A stretch of DNA of 64,000 nt, from assembly GCF_008973465.1 (NCBI RefSeq), contig NZ_WBXN01000004.1, positions 2,954,501-3,018,500 of the forward strand, given 5' to 3'. The stretch is from Streptomyces sp. SS1-1 (GTDB taxonomy: Bacteria; Actinomycetota; Actinomycetes; Streptomycetales; Streptomycetaceae). Of the stretch, positions 37,144-46,842 are shown piece by piece; position 1 is the stretch's first letter; the number at the start of each line of letters is the position of its first letter. Below the pieces are notes generated by a model. That model searched no databases and was not told where the DNA came from. It saw nothing but the letters and a program-made list of their open reading frames with translations. A program made the translations under genes and the position numbers.

Positions 37144-37312
37144 GGGCCCCACCTCTGCTCGTCGCACGCGCTCCCCGCGCGGGCGTCCTGCGAAACGAGG
37201 GGAAACCTATCGGGGGCCGGGTCTGCCCCGGGGAAACCCCGGCCCATCGGCCGCACAAGATCGTCACACGGCGCGGCAAAATCTCGGCCCGGCGGGGCGT
37301 GTCGGGGGCGTC

Positions 37313-38848
37313 CTAGCCGCGGACCTGGCCCAGCCACTGCAGGGTGCGGCGGACCTCCGCGGCGAGCGGGTGGGCGGGGCCGTGCAGGCGCTCGACGTCG
37401 ATCAGGAGCCGGGCGAGGGTGTCGTGGGCGGCGGGCCGGTCGCCGAGGGCGAGCAGGAGGTGCCCGATGCGGCGGCGCACGTCGTGGGCGAGCACGGGGT
37501 CGCCGGAGACGTACTGGTTCTCGTAGTACGGCAGCAGCGCGCGGTACTCGGCGAGGGCGGCGGCCGGTTCGCCGAGCTGTTCCAGGCACTGGGCGACGTC
37601 GTAGCGGAAGCGCAGGGCCTGCGGGTCGGCCTGGCCGGCCTCGGAGGCCCGTTCGTCGGCGAGGCGGCGCAGCTCGGGCAGGGCGCGCCGGTACTGGCCG
37701 TCGTCCATGAGCGTGGCCGCGTACTGCTTGCGCAGGGTGCGCACGACCGGTGAGTGGGTGCCGTGCTGCTCGGCCGCGACGGGCAGGATCGCGCCGAGGA
37801 TGTCGACGGCCTGGGTGATCCGGCCCTCGCCGAGGAGCCGCTTGACCTCGTCGACGGCGCGGGCGACGTCGGCCTTCTCGTCGGCGGGCGGTGCCGGGGC
37901 GGCGGGCGCGGGCTGGGGGGCGGGGGTGCGGGCGCGGTCCGGCCAGGGCGCGTGGGGGCGCAGGAACGGGCGGGTGGGGTCCAGGGGTTGCCCGGTGGGT
38001 GTGCCGCGCGCGGGCAGCAGCGTCTCCAGGGCCTCGTAGACCTCCTGGGCGGAGGCCGGGCGGTGCTGGGGGTCCTTGGCGAGCAGGCGCAGGACCAGCG
38101 CCTCCAGGGCCTCGGGGACCTCGGGGCGGGTCTGGCGCACCGGCTTCGGCGGCTCGTACAGATGCCGGTGCAGCACGCCGAGCGCGGTCGAGCCGGAGAA
38201 CGGCACGTCCCCGCTGAGCAGTTCGTGCATCAGGACGCCGAGCGCGTACAGGTCGGTGTACGGGCCGACGGCGCCGCCCATCGCCTGCTCGGGGGCCATG
38301 TAGGCGGGCGAGCCGATCGGGGAGCCGGTGTGGGTGAGGCGGGTGGTGTCGGTGTCCATGACGGACGCGACACCGAGGTCGAGGACGGTGACGGTGCCGT
38401 CCTGCTTCACCATCACGTTGCGCGGCTTGAGGTCGCGGTGGACGATCGGCACCGCGTGCACGGCGCTGAGCACCGCGCACAGTTGCGCGGCGACCGCGAC
38501 GGCCCAGGGCCACGGGTACGACTCCCGCTCGGCGAGGTGGGCGGAGAGGTCGACGCCGTCGACGTACTGCATGACGAGGAACAGCTCCTCGCCCTCGCTG
38601 CCCGCGTCGTGCACGGTGACCAGGCCGGGGTGGTCGACCTGCGCGGTCACCCGGCACTCGCGCACGAAGCGGCGGCGCAGCTCGTCCGCCTCATGCCCGG
38701 CCACCTTGTCGGGGCGCAGCAGCTTCACCGCCACGCGCCGGTCGAGCCGCTGGTCGTAGGCCGTCCAGACCTGGCCCATGCCGCCCTGCCCGATGAGGGT
38801 GGACAGCTCGTAACGGCCGGAGACGACACGTCCCGCCGTCACGGTCAC
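37313..38848 (-). CDS. Serine/threonine protein kinase with C-terminal TPR-like region
   Basis: 511 residues. Hanks-type kinase (about 12-275): glycine loop IGQGGMGQV, Lys in VAVKLLR, HRDLKPRN, DLG in place of DFG, MAPEQ. Pro-rich linker (about 285-325), then a helical TPR-like region (about 330-505). No membrane helix, so cytosolic, unlike PknB; the extracellular sensor domain is missing. GTG start overlaps the stop of the upstream membrane protein (GTGA), suggesting the two work together. Confidence 0.92.
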   Translation of the reverse strand: MTVTAGRVVSGRYELSTLIGQGGMGQVWTAYDQRLDRRVAVKLLRPDKVAGHEADELRRRFVRECRVTAQVDHPGLVTVHDAGSEGEELFLVMQYVDGVDLSAHLAERESYPWPWAVAVAAQLCAVLSAVHAVPIVHRDLKPRNVMVKQDGTVTVLDLGVASVMDTDTTRLTHTGSPIGSPAYMAPEQAMGGAVGPYTDLYALGVLMHELLSGDVPFSGSTALGVLHRHLYEPPKPVRQTRPEVPEALEALVLRLLAKDPQHRPASAQEVYEALETLLPARGTPTGQPLDPTRPFLRPHAPWPDRARTPAPQPAPAAPAPPADEKADVARAVDEVKRLLGEGRITQAVDILGAILPVAAEQHGTHSPVVRTLRKQYAATLMDDGQYRRALPELRRLADERASEAGQADPQALRFRYDVAQCLEQLGEPAAALAEYRALLPYYENQYVSGDPVLAHDVRRRIGHLLLALGDRPAAHDTLARLLIDVERLHGPAHPLAAEVRRTLQWLGQVRG

Positions 38849-39456
38849 AGCCCGCCCTCACGGGTGCCGTCGGGCCGGCCGTCCTGGCGGCGCAGATAGT
38901 CGCTGAGCTCGTCGAGTTCGGCGCGCACCTGGTCGATGCGGGCGGGCGCGGGGCGCTGCGGGGGCGGCGGCACGGGCGTCTCGCGCGGGACCGGCGGCAC
39001 CGGGGTGTGCGGCGGGACCGACGGCACGGTCGTCGCGGTGTACGGCGACGGGGACCGCGGGTAGCCGTACGCCGGGCCGGAGTGCGGCTGCGGGGCGTAT
39101 CCGGCGGTGAGGTGCGGCTGGTGGAAGTGGCGGATGTCGGCGGCGAGGTAGTACGCGACCGCGGCGACGATGCCGCCGAGGAGCAGGAGGAGGCCCAGCC
39201 AGCCGCCGGCGGTGCTGATCTCGTCGCCGGGTTCGGAGCCGATCAGGTAGAGCCCGAAGTAGGGCACCACGATCGACGCCGCGAACAGCCACCAGTCGGC
39301 GGCCCGGCGGGTCACGAGGGCCAGGCGCAGCATCATCACCCAGGTCAGCAGGCCGAAGCTCATCACGGCGACGACGACGAACAGCACACGCAGGAAGACC
39401 AGCGTCCCGGTGGACGGCGGCCGCTTCACCGGCTGTGGGTAGCCGTGGCCTTGCAT
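38845..39456 (-). CDS. Membrane protein coupled to the protein kinase
   Basis: 203 residues with three hydrophobic helices (about 18-42, 55-72 and 83-105) and a Pro/Tyr-rich cytoplasmic tail (about 115-175) followed by a short helical segment (QVRAELDELSDYLRRQD). No known domain. ATG with AGGAG upstream; its stop overlaps the kinase start. Likely the membrane partner or substrate of the downstream soluble kinase. Inference from coupling only. Confidence 0.75.
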   Translation of the reverse strand: MQGHGYPQPVKRPPSTGTLVFLRVLFVVVAVMSFGLLTWVMMLRLALVTRRAADWWLFAASIVVPYFGLYLIGSEPGDEISTAGGWLGLLLLLGGIVAAVAYYLAADIRHFHQPHLTAGYAPQPHSGPAYGYPRSPSPYTATTVPSVPPHTPVPPVPRETPVPPPPQRPAPARIDQVRAELDELSDYLRRQDGRPDGTREGGL

Positions 39457-39544
39457 GACTGCTCCTGATCGCCTGACGAGGTGGACGGTCCCGGCCGGTC
39501 CCGCGCGCTCGGGGCAACCCCCATCGCGCGACGGCCGCTTCGAG

Positions 39545-39573
39545 CGTATAGGTCGACACCGAGGTCCGGTCAT
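39545..39573 (-). promoter_or_regulatory. Promoter of the membrane protein-kinase operon
   Basis: On the minus strand ATGACC (39573-39568) and TATACG (39550-39545) with a 17-base spacer, 89 bases before the start codon of the first gene. Confidence 0.45.
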
Positions 39574-39650
39574 GGTTGTACCGGATCGTTGTCGTGCTGA
39601 TCACCTCGTGCGGCACCGCAAATGGCGGAGGCCGGGCTTCCGCTCCACCG

Positions 39651-40403
39651 TCACAGCGGGTGGCGCATCCACACGTTGGGTTCGACGTACACCGCCAGGT
39701 CCTTCTCGGGCTCGCAGCGCACCGGCACCAGCGCCCCCTCCACGTCGACGTCCCCCGCGGTGTCGAAGGGCAGCCCGGTCCAGCCGCGCCACATCTCCAG
39801 CGAGCCGACGACGGTCATCGACGCCGGGGCGACGGAGTCGACGGTGGCTCCGGCGCGGACGTGGACCCGCAGCCACGGGTCGTACGGCAGCCCGTCGGGG
39901 CGCACGCGGCGGACGTACTCCTCGACGGGGGTGCGCGGTTCGAGGTGCTTGGCGCTGGGCCGGACCGGCGCGACGACCTCGGTGAAGCCGTGCGCGCGGG
40001 CGTTGTCCCGCATCGCGCCGAGCATCCGGGCGGACAGGCCGGCGCCCTGGACGTGCGGGTGGACGACGACGGAGACGGCGCTGACCGTGTCGGGCGGGGT
40101 GCCGTTGCGCAGGTCGGAGAAGGCCCAGGCCAGCACCTGGTCCCAGCCACGGGCGGGGAGGGTGCCGCGCCCCTCGGTGTGCAGCGCGAACGGCACGCTG
40201 AAGGCGTGGGCGACGACCTCGCCCCGCTCGTCCTCGGCGAACAGCACGTACTCGGGGAACTCGGCGGGGATGCGGCCGTAGTGGCTGTTCCCCACGAGGT
40301 CGTGCAGGACGAGCTCCGGCCAGCTGTCCGCCATGCCGAGCACCGCCCGGGTCCGCTCGGGCCGCTCGGCCAGACTCCACACCTTCGTCTCCACGCCGCT
40401 CAC
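39651..40403 (-). CDS. GNAT-family N-acetyltransferase-like protein
   Basis: 250 residues with a weak GNAT core: VSVVVHPHVQGAGLSARMLGAMRD (acetyl-CoA loop of the R/QxxGxG type) and FTEVVAPVRPSAK. The C-terminal part is longer than in typical GNATs (WLRVHVRAGATVDSVAPASM). No acceptor motif recognised. GTG start, weak ribosome binding site. Single gene; function tentative. Confidence 0.7.
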   Translation of the reverse strand: MSGVETKVWSLAERPERTRAVLGMADSWPELVLHDLVGNSHYGRIPAEFPEYVLFAEDERGEVVAHAFSVPFALHTEGRGTLPARGWDQVLAWAFSDLRNGTPPDTVSAVSVVVHPHVQGAGLSARMLGAMRDNARAHGFTEVVAPVRPSAKHLEPRTPVEEYVRRVRPDGLPYDPWLRVHVRAGATVDSVAPASMTVVGSLEMWRGWTGLPFDTAGDVDVEGALVPVRCEPEKDLAVYVEPNVWMRHPL

Positions 40404-40451
40404 GGTAGGGCCGCCGGCGAGGGGAGCGAAGTCCTTTTCCGCGGGGCGGTC

Positions 40452-41222
40452 TCAGCCGCCGCACTGCCGCAGCATCATCTCCTTGTCGGCCTTCGTCACG
40501 GGCAGTTCGTACTTCAGGGAGACCTGGGCGAAGCGGACCGCGTAGGAGCAGCGGATCGCCTTGCTCGGAGGCAGCCAGGTCGCGGGGCCGGAGTCGCCCT
40601 TGGAGCTGTTCGTGGGGCCGTCGACCGGGAGCAGGTTGAGCGGGTCGTTGGCGATGTCCTGCCGCTTGCCCTTGGGCCAGCGCGAGGCGCCCATCTGCCA
40701 GTCGTAGGACAGCGGCATGACGTGGTCGATCTGCACGGTGGTGGCGCGGGACTTCGTCCACTCGATGGTCCGTCCCGTGTACGGGTCGTCCAGCGTCATC
40801 GACGCCACCACGCAGTTCGAGCCGGAGCGGAAGCGGACGTCCTGGCCGTCGCGTTTGAGCAGGTCGTTTCGGGTGTCACAGCCGTTGCGCGAGAAAGGGA
40901 CGCCGCCGGGTGCCGAGTCCATCCAGGCGTAGCCGAACGCGTCCCGTTCGTAGCCGGTCTTCGGGCCGCGGCCCTTCGTGGCGACCTTCTCGATGAGGGC
41001 GCGTCCCTCGGCCCGGTCGGCGTCCGAGGTGAGGGGGGCGAGGCCCGGCTTGGTGCCGTCCGGGTTGTCCAGCGGGCTGGCCGCGCGTCCGGAGCCGGCG
41101 GCCGGACCGGCGCCGGACGTCCCCTCCGGTGCGGGCAGCTCGACGTTCTCGCAGCCTCCCAGCAGCAGTGCCGTGCCGAGCACCGCCGCGGCGGCCGCCG
41201 CCCCACCCCTCAGACGCCTCAC
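40452..41222 (-). CDS. Secreted HNH-type (DUF1524-like) nuclease lipoprotein
   Basis: 256 residues. Lipobox LLLGGC near residues 19-24. The C-terminal domain has the HNH/DUF1524 core: VQIDHVMPLSYDW (general-base His), ASRWPKGKRQDIANDPLNLLPVDGPTN and NSSKGDSGP. Such extracellular nucleases are common in Streptomyces and probably degrade DNA in the environment. Paired Cys suggest disulfides. Confidence 0.87.
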   Translation of the reverse strand: MRRLRGGAAAAAAVLGTALLLGGCENVELPAPEGTSGAGPAAGSGRAASPLDNPDGTKPGLAPLTSDADRAEGRALIEKVATKGRGPKTGYERDAFGYAWMDSAPGGVPFSRNGCDTRNDLLKRDGQDVRFRSGSNCVVASMTLDDPYTGRTIEWTKSRATTVQIDHVMPLSYDWQMGASRWPKGKRQDIANDPLNLLPVDGPTNSSKGDSGPATWLPPSKAIRCSYAVRFAQVSLKYELPVTKADKEMMLRQCGG

Positions 41223-41418
41223 GTTGCCGTCCCTCCCCTGGCCTGCCCCGATACCCCGCGGCTCTGGCTCTGTGTCTTCCCCGGTTCGTGGTCATGCACA
41301 CGGTAGCCGCCCGGCGCACGGGGGCATCCGGGAGGTCCAGACCAGAAACCGGCCAAGTGCGCATAGCACGCAAGTCCGGCGTATCGTCGATCGTGAGTCA
41401 CTCGGGAAGGAGCTCTGG

Positions 41419-41604
41419 ATGGGCATCTTCGACAGGTTCAAGAGCAACCGCCAGGCGCAGGACAAGGCCAGGGACATGTCCGACGCCGCGGAGCGAAAGG
41501 TCAACGAGAAGACGGGCAACAAGTACGAGAGCCAGATCGACGACGCTCAGCAGCGGATGGAGCGCCAGGCCGGCATGGACCGTGACAAGCCCGACCAGTC
41601 GTGA
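41419..41604 (+). CDS. MT0933-like small antitoxin-family protein
   Basis: 61-residue charged helical protein (MGIFDRFKSNRQAQDKARDMSD) resembling the MT0933_antitox Pfam family. No toxin gene is adjacent, so an antitoxin role is doubtful; many Streptomyces have orphan copies. ATG after GGGAAGGAG. Confidence 0.7.
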   Translation: MGIFDRFKSNRQAQDKARDMSDAAERKVNEKTGNKYESQIDDAQQRMERQAGMDRDKPDQS

Positions 41605-41695
41605 GGCCGTAGACCCACGCCCAGCCCCAGAGAAGCCGTCCGCGCGGACCGACGTCCCGCGGACGGCTCCCCGTGCGTGAGGGGGTGACCGCCCG

Positions 41696-42556
41696 TCAGA
41701 TCTTCCCGATCCCCAGCGTCGTCTCCGAGGGCAGCAGCCCCGACGACAGCACCACCACCCAGAACCCGCCGAGCAGTTCCACGAGCCGGTCGACCTCGGC
41801 GGCGGTGAGCGCCCGCCAGGGCGCGGCGGCCAGCCGGTCGGTGTCCTCCTCCACGGAGCGGCGCAGCGCGCGGCCCGCGTCCGTGGCCACCCCGTCGGCG
41901 CCGACCAGGCCCCGGGCCGTCAGACGCTCGCGCGCCGCCGTCCACTCCTCGGGGCTCCAGCCCCTGCTCTCGAAGCGCTCCACGGACGCGGCGCCTATCG
42001 CGGCGAAGGACACGAGCGACTCGACGGGGTCCAGACCGGCCACCATGAGGGCGGCTATGTGCCCGTCTCCGCGGTGCTCGCGCAGGATCGTCGCCGCGTG
42101 CCAGAGCTGGAGATGCGGGGCGTCCGGCCAGTCCAGGGCGGCGTTGGCCGCGGCGAGCGGGCGGCCCGCGGTGTCGGCCGCCTCGGCCGCGCGCCGGACC
42201 AGGGCGACGAGTTCGGCCTGCTCGGGACCGTCCACCCGGTCGCCGAACACCGCGCGGTAGGCCCGGTCCATCCCGCGCTCCCGCGCCCGCAGGACCGCCT
42301 CCGGGCTCGCGGTCTTCCACGCGGGATCGATGTGCTCGGCGACCATGCGCGGGCTGAAGCTGTAGAACGCGGACGCGACACGCTCCGCGCCGGCGGACCC
42401 CAAGGGCGCGGCCCGGAACGGGAAGTAGCTCGGCCAGCGCTCGTCGGTCGCGTACCCGAGCCCGGCCGCCTCCTCGAACACCTCGGGCGCGTAGTACAGC
42501 ACCGCGTGCAGCGGTTCCAGCAGATGCCAGAGCTGCCGTACCCGCCCCGCGTCCAT
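41696..42556 (-). CDS. SCO6745-family protein (putative HTH_67)
   Basis: 286 residues starting MDAGRVRQLWHLLEPLHAV, the typical opening of the SCO6745 family. Soluble, all-helical, with a conserved VLYYAPEVFEE block and ALMVAGLDPVESL. In-frame alternatives at 42601 (ATG) and 42616 (TTG) would run into the regulatory repeats of the divergent TetR gene. Function unknown; probably the target of that regulator. Confidence 0.78.
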   Translation of the reverse strand: MDAGRVRQLWHLLEPLHAVLYYAPEVFEEAAGLGYATDERWPSYFPFRAAPLGSAGAERVASAFYSFSPRMVAEHIDPAWKTASPEAVLRARERGMDRAYRAVFGDRVDGPEQAELVALVRRAAEAADTAGRPLAAANAALDWPDAPHLQLWHAATILREHRGDGHIAALMVAGLDPVESLVSFAAIGAASVERFESRGWSPEEWTAARERLTARGLVGADGVATDAGRALRRSVEEDTDRLAAAPWRALTAAEVDRLVELLGGFWVVVLSSGLLPSETTLGIGKI

Positions 42557-42624
42557 ACCGCCGCCCTGCTCCGCCCGGCCATCCACCACGACCGCCCCCA
42601 TTCGCCCGTCCCTCAACTTGACAC

Positions 42625-42693
42625 TGACAAGATTGCCGGACCGGCCTCGAACTTGTCAATGCCTAGATGCGGGGAACTTGTCGGCGTCTAGAT
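42625..42693. promoter_or_regulatory. Operator cluster between SCO6745-type gene and TetR regulator
   Basis: AACTTGTC-N5-CTAGAT occurs twice in direct orientation 25 bases apart (42650-42668 and 42675-42693), and an inverted TGACAAG lies at 42625-42631. TACGCT (42700-42705) is a likely -10 for the TetR gene. The arrangement suits TetR autoregulation plus control of the divergent gene. Confidence 0.55.
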
Positions 42694-42711
42694 CGGGCGT
42701 ACGCTGCTGTC

Positions 42712-43287
42712 ATGCCGCAGCAGACCTCTTCACGCCGCCCGTACCACCACGGCGATCTGCGCCGGGCCGTCCTGACCGCCGCGCTCGACGTCATCGCCAC
42801 CGACGGCCCGTCCGCGCTCAGCCTGCGCGACCTCGCCCGCCGCGCCGGTGTCTCGCACGCCGCGCCTGCCCATCACTTCAAGGACCGCACCGGACTGCTC
42901 ACGGCGATCGCCGCCGAGGGGTTCGGGCTGTTGTCGGCCGCGCTCGGCGAGGCGGCCGACCTGAGGGACGCGGGCGTGCGCTACGTCCGCTTCGCCCGTG
43001 AACACCCCGCCCACTTCCAGGTGATGTTCACGCCCGGACTGCTGCGCACCGACGACCTGGAACTGGCCACGGCCCGCGCCCTCGCCGGAGAGGCCCTGCG
43101 CGGCGCCGTCTCCGGCGTACGCCCCGAGGACCTCGGCATCGACGCCCGCATGGCCGGGGTCGCCGCGTGGTCCCTGGCCCACGGCTTCGCCACGCTGCTC
43201 CTGAGCCACAACCTGGACGGCCCGGTCGGCGACCAGGACCCCGAGGAGGTCTTCCGGGCCCTGGCGGCGACGCTGTTCCGACGGTGA
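42712..43287 (+). CDS. TetR-family transcriptional regulator (WHG-domain type)
   Basis: 191 residues: N-terminal TetR helix-turn-helix (about 8-65, RRAVLTAALDVIATDGPSAL, LRDLARRAGVSHAAPAHHF), C-terminal WHG-type ligand domain (about 80-190, YVRFAREHPAHFQVMF). Divergent from the SCO6745-type gene across the direct repeats at 42650-42693. Ligand unknown. ATG start with almost no leader. Confidence 0.9.
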   Translation: MPQQTSSRRPYHHGDLRRAVLTAALDVIATDGPSALSLRDLARRAGVSHAAPAHHFKDRTGLLTAIAAEGFGLLSAALGEAADLRDAGVRYVRFAREHPAHFQVMFTPGLLRTDDLELATARALAGEALRGAVSGVRPEDLGIDARMAGVAAWSLAHGFATLLLSHNLDGPVGDQDPEEVFRALAATLFRR

Positions 43288-43311
43288 GTCAGGCCCCCGG
43301 GACCGGGACCG

Positions 43312-46300
43312 TCAGGACCCCAGGACCGAGGTCAGGAACTCCCCGACCCAGCCCAGCAACTCCCGCCCGACCAGCGGCTTCCCGCCCACCTTCGCGGTCT
43401 TCGGGCGCGGCACCAGCACCTGGTGGACCGACGGCTTGATGACCGTGCCCGGGTACAGCCGCTTGAGCCGCAGCTCCTGCGACTCGCGCAGCTCCACCGG
43501 CGCGAACCGGATGTTGTTGCCCTGCAGCACGACCTCGCCGACCCCGCACGCGCGGGCCAGCATCCGCAGCCCGGCCACCAGCAGCAGGTTCTCCACCGGC
43601 TCGGGCAGCTTGCCGTAGCGGTCGACGAGTTCCTCGCGGACGGCCTTGATGTCCTCCTCCGAGTTGGCGGAGGCGATGGCCCGGTACGCCTGCAGACGCA
43701 GCCGCTCGCCCGGCGCGTAGTCGTGCGGGACGTGCGCGTCGACCGGCAGCTCGATCTTGACCTCCAGCGGCGGCTCCTCCTCCACACCGCCCTCCAGCGA
43801 GGCGCGGTAGTCGGCCACCGCCTCGCCGACCATACGGACGTACAGGTCGAAGCCGACGCCCGCGATGTGCCCGGACTGCTCGCCGCCGAGCAGGTTGCCC
43901 GCGCCGCGGATCTCCAGGTCCTTCATGGCCACGTACATGCCCGCGCCCATCTCGGTGTGCTGGGCGATGGTGGCCAGCCGTTCGTGCGCGGTCTCCGTGA
44001 GCGGCTTCTCCGGCGGGTACAGGAAGTAGGCGTAGCCGCGCTCGCGGCCGCGGCCGACCCGGCCGCGCAGCTGGTGCAGCTGCGAGAGGCCGAAGTTGTC
44101 GCCGCGCTCCACGATCAGGGTGTTGGCGTTGGAGATGTCGATGCCGGACTCGACGATCGTCGTGGAGACGAGGACGTCGAACTTCTTCTCCCAGAAGTCG
44201 ACGACGACCTGCTCCAGCGCCTGCTCCGACATCTGGCCGTGGGCCGTCGCGATGCGGGCCTCCGGGACGATCTCGCGGAGCCGGGCGGCGGCCCGGTCGA
44301 TCGACTCGACGCGGTTGTGGATGTAGAAGACCTGGCCCTCGCGCAGCAGCTCACGGCGGATCGCCGCGCCGATCTGCTTCTCCTCGTACGGTCCGACGAA
44401 GGTGAGGACCGGGTGCCGCTCCTCCGGCGGGGTGGTGATCGTGGACATCTCGCGGATGCCGGTGACCGCCATCTCCAGCGTTCTCGGGATCGGCGTCGCG
44501 GACATCGTCAGGACGTCGACGTTCGCGCGGAGCTTCTTCAGCTGCTCCTTGTGCTCGACGCCGAAGCGCTGCTCCTCGTCGACGATGACCAGGCCGAGGT
44601 CCTTGAACTTGGTCTCGGAGGAGAACAGCCGGTGCGTGCCGATGACGACGTCCACCGAGCCGTCGCGCAGCCCCTCCAGGACCGCCTTCGCCTCGGTGTC
44701 GGTCTGGAAGCGGGACAGCGCGCGCACGTTCACCGGGAACTGCGAGTAGCGCTCGGAGAACGTGCCGAAGTGCTGCTGCACCAGCAGGGTCGTCGGCACG
44801 AGCACGGCGACCTGCTTGCCGTCCTGGACGGCCTTGAAGGCGGCGCGCACCGCGATCTCCGTCTTGCCGTAGCCGACGTCGCCGCAGATCAGGCGGTCCA
44901 TCGGGACCGACTTCTCCATGTCCTCCTTGACCTCGGCGATGGTCGTCAGCTGGTCCGGGGTCTCGGCGTACGGGAAGGCGTCCTCCAGCTCGCGCTGCCA
45001 GGGGGTGTCGCCGCCGAAGGCGTGTCCCGGCGCGGCCATACGGGCGCTGTAGAGCTTGATCAGGTCGGCGGCGATCTCCTTGACGGCCTTCTTCGCGCGC
45101 GCCTTGGTCTTGGTCCAGTCGGCGCCGCCGAGCCGGTGCAGGGTGGGCGACTCGCCACCGACGTACTTGGTGATCTGCTCCAGCTGGTCGGTGGGGATGT
45201 ACAGCCGGTCGCCGGGCTGGCCGCGCTTGGCCGGGGCGTACTCCACGACCAGGTACTCGCGGGTGGCGCCCTGCACGGTGCGCTGCACCATCTCGATGTA
45301 GCGGCCGACGCCGTGCTGCTCGTGGACGATGTAGTCGCCCGCCTCCAGGGTGAGCGGGTCGATGGTCTTGCGGCGGCGGGCCGGCATCCGGGCGCCCTCG
45401 CGGCCGGCGGCCTTCTGCCCGGTCAGGTCGGTCTCGGTGAGGACGGCCAGGCCGAGCGCGGGGTCGACGAAGCCGTGGTCGATGCAGCCGCACGCGACGT
45501 GCACGACGGACGGGGAGATCTCGTCCAGGTCGATCGTCAGACGGGCCGGGACGCCCTCGCCGCCGAGCACCTCGACGGTGCGGGCCGCCGGGCCGTGGCC
45601 CTCGGTCACGAAGACCGTGCGCCAGCCGTCGGCGAGCCAGCCCTTGGTGTCGGCGAGCGCCTTCGCGGTGTCGCCCCGGTAGGACTCGGGGGCGCGCATG
45701 CCCAGCTTGAGGGTGTCCGTGTCGAGCTCGTCGTCGGCGGCGAACGGCGACACCGACCACCACATCATGTCCAGCTCGCGGGCCCGGTCCCGGACGTCGG
45801 CGATGGACCACAGGGAGGCCGCGCCGACGTCGATGGGGGCCTCGCCCCCGCCGGCGGTGGCCGCCCAGGACGCCTGCAGGAACTCCTGCGAGGTCGCCAC
45901 CAGGTCGGCGGCGCGGGTGCGGACCCGCTCCGGGTCGGCGACGACGGTCATGGCGCCCTTGGGCAGGACGTCGAGCAGCAGCTCCATGTCGTCGACGAGG
46001 ACCGGCGCGAGGGACTCCATGCCCTCGACGGCGATGCCCTCGGCGATCTTGCCGAGCAGCTCGCCCAGCTCGGGGTGCTCCTCCGCGAGCACCCGCGCCC
46101 GCTCGCGCACCTCGTCGGTGAGCAGCAGCTCACGGCAGGGCGGCGCCCACAGGCCGTGCTCGGCGACCTCCAGGGAGCGCTGGTCGGCGACCTTGAAGTA
46201 GCGGATCTCCTCGACGTCGTCGCCCCAGAACTCGACGCGCAGCGGGTGTTCCTCGGTGGGCGGGAAGACGTCGAGGATGCCGCCGCGCACGGCGAACTCG

Positions 46301-46842
46301 CCGCGCTTCTCGACGAGCTCCACGCGTGCGTACGCGGCGGCCGCGAGGGCGTCCACCACGGCGTTCAGGTCGGCGGTCTGCCCGGTGCGCAGGGCGACCG
46401 GCTCCAGGTCGCCGAGGCCCTTGACCTGCGGCTGGAGGACGGAACGCACGGGGGCCACGACCACGGACACCGGTCCGGTCTCCGGGTCGTCGGTCCGGGG
46501 GTGGGCGAGCCGGCGCAGCACGGCCAGGCGGCGTCCCACGGTGTCGCTGCGGGGGCTGAGGCGCTCGTGGGGCAGGGTCTCCCAGGACGGGTACTCCACG
46601 ACGCCCTGCTCGGGCAGCAGGGAGCGCAGCGCCGCCGCCAGGTCCTCGGCCTCCCGGCCGGTCGCCGTGACGGCGAGGACGGTACGGCCCGTCTCGCGGG
46701 CGAGGGCCGCGATCGCGAAGGGGCGGGCCGCCGGGGGGCCGACCAGGTCGACGTGCATGCGGTTGCCGTCCGCGGCCGCCGCGATCGCTTCCGCCAGGGC
46801 GGCGTCCTTGACTACGGCGTCGAGCAGACCGTGCAGACTCAT
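43312..46842 (-). CDS. mfd: Transcription-repair coupling factor
   Basis: 1176-residue Mfd. N-terminal UvrB-like module (about 20-450), RNA polymerase-interacting domain around KRGQPGDRLYIPTDQLEQI, then SF2 translocase with Walker A CGDVGYGKTEIA, DEEQ box VDEEQRFG and TATTIVESGIDI-like helicase motif (STTIVESGIDISNANT), and a C-terminal TRCF domain. It displaces stalled RNA polymerase and recruits UvrA. ATG 46842. Confidence 0.97.
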   Translation of the reverse strand: MSLHGLLDAVVKDAALAEAIAAAADGNRMHVDLVGPPAARPFAIAALARETGRTVLAVTATGREAEDLAAALRSLLPEQGVVEYPSWETLPHERLSPRSDTVGRRLAVLRRLAHPRTDDPETGPVSVVVAPVRSVLQPQVKGLGDLEPVALRTGQTADLNAVVDALAAAAYARVELVEKRGEFAVRGGILDVFPPTEEHPLRVEFWGDDVEEIRYFKVADQRSLEVAEHGLWAPPCRELLLTDEVRERARVLAEEHPELGELLGKIAEGIAVEGMESLAPVLVDDMELLLDVLPKGAMTVVADPERVRTRAADLVATSQEFLQASWAATAGGGEAPIDVGAASLWSIADVRDRARELDMMWWSVSPFAADDELDTDTLKLGMRAPESYRGDTAKALADTKGWLADGWRTVFVTEGHGPAARTVEVLGGEGVPARLTIDLDEISPSVVHVACGCIDHGFVDPALGLAVLTETDLTGQKAAGREGARMPARRRKTIDPLTLEAGDYIVHEQHGVGRYIEMVQRTVQGATREYLVVEYAPAKRGQPGDRLYIPTDQLEQITKYVGGESPTLHRLGGADWTKTKARAKKAVKEIAADLIKLYSARMAAPGHAFGGDTPWQRELEDAFPYAETPDQLTTIAEVKEDMEKSVPMDRLICGDVGYGKTEIAVRAAFKAVQDGKQVAVLVPTTLLVQQHFGTFSERYSQFPVNVRALSRFQTDTEAKAVLEGLRDGSVDVVIGTHRLFSSETKFKDLGLVIVDEEQRFGVEHKEQLKKLRANVDVLTMSATPIPRTLEMAVTGIREMSTITTPPEERHPVLTFVGPYEEKQIGAAIRRELLREGQVFYIHNRVESIDRAAARLREIVPEARIATAHGQMSEQALEQVVVDFWEKKFDVLVSTTIVESGIDISNANTLIVERGDNFGLSQLHQLRGRVGRGRERGYAYFLYPPEKPLTETAHERLATIAQHTEMGAGMYVAMKDLEIRGAGNLLGGEQSGHIAGVGFDLYVRMVGEAVADYRASLEGGVEEEPPLEVKIELPVDAHVPHDYAPGERLRLQAYRAIASANSEEDIKAVREELVDRYGKLPEPVENLLLVAGLRMLARACGVGEVVLQGNNIRFAPVELRESQELRLKRLYPGTVIKPSVHQVLVPRPKTAKVGGKPLVGRELLGWVGEFLTSVLGS

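Noticed and set aside
41419..41604. Toxin-antitoxin module around the MT0933-like protein
   Set aside because: No toxin-like gene is adjacent; probably an orphan family member.
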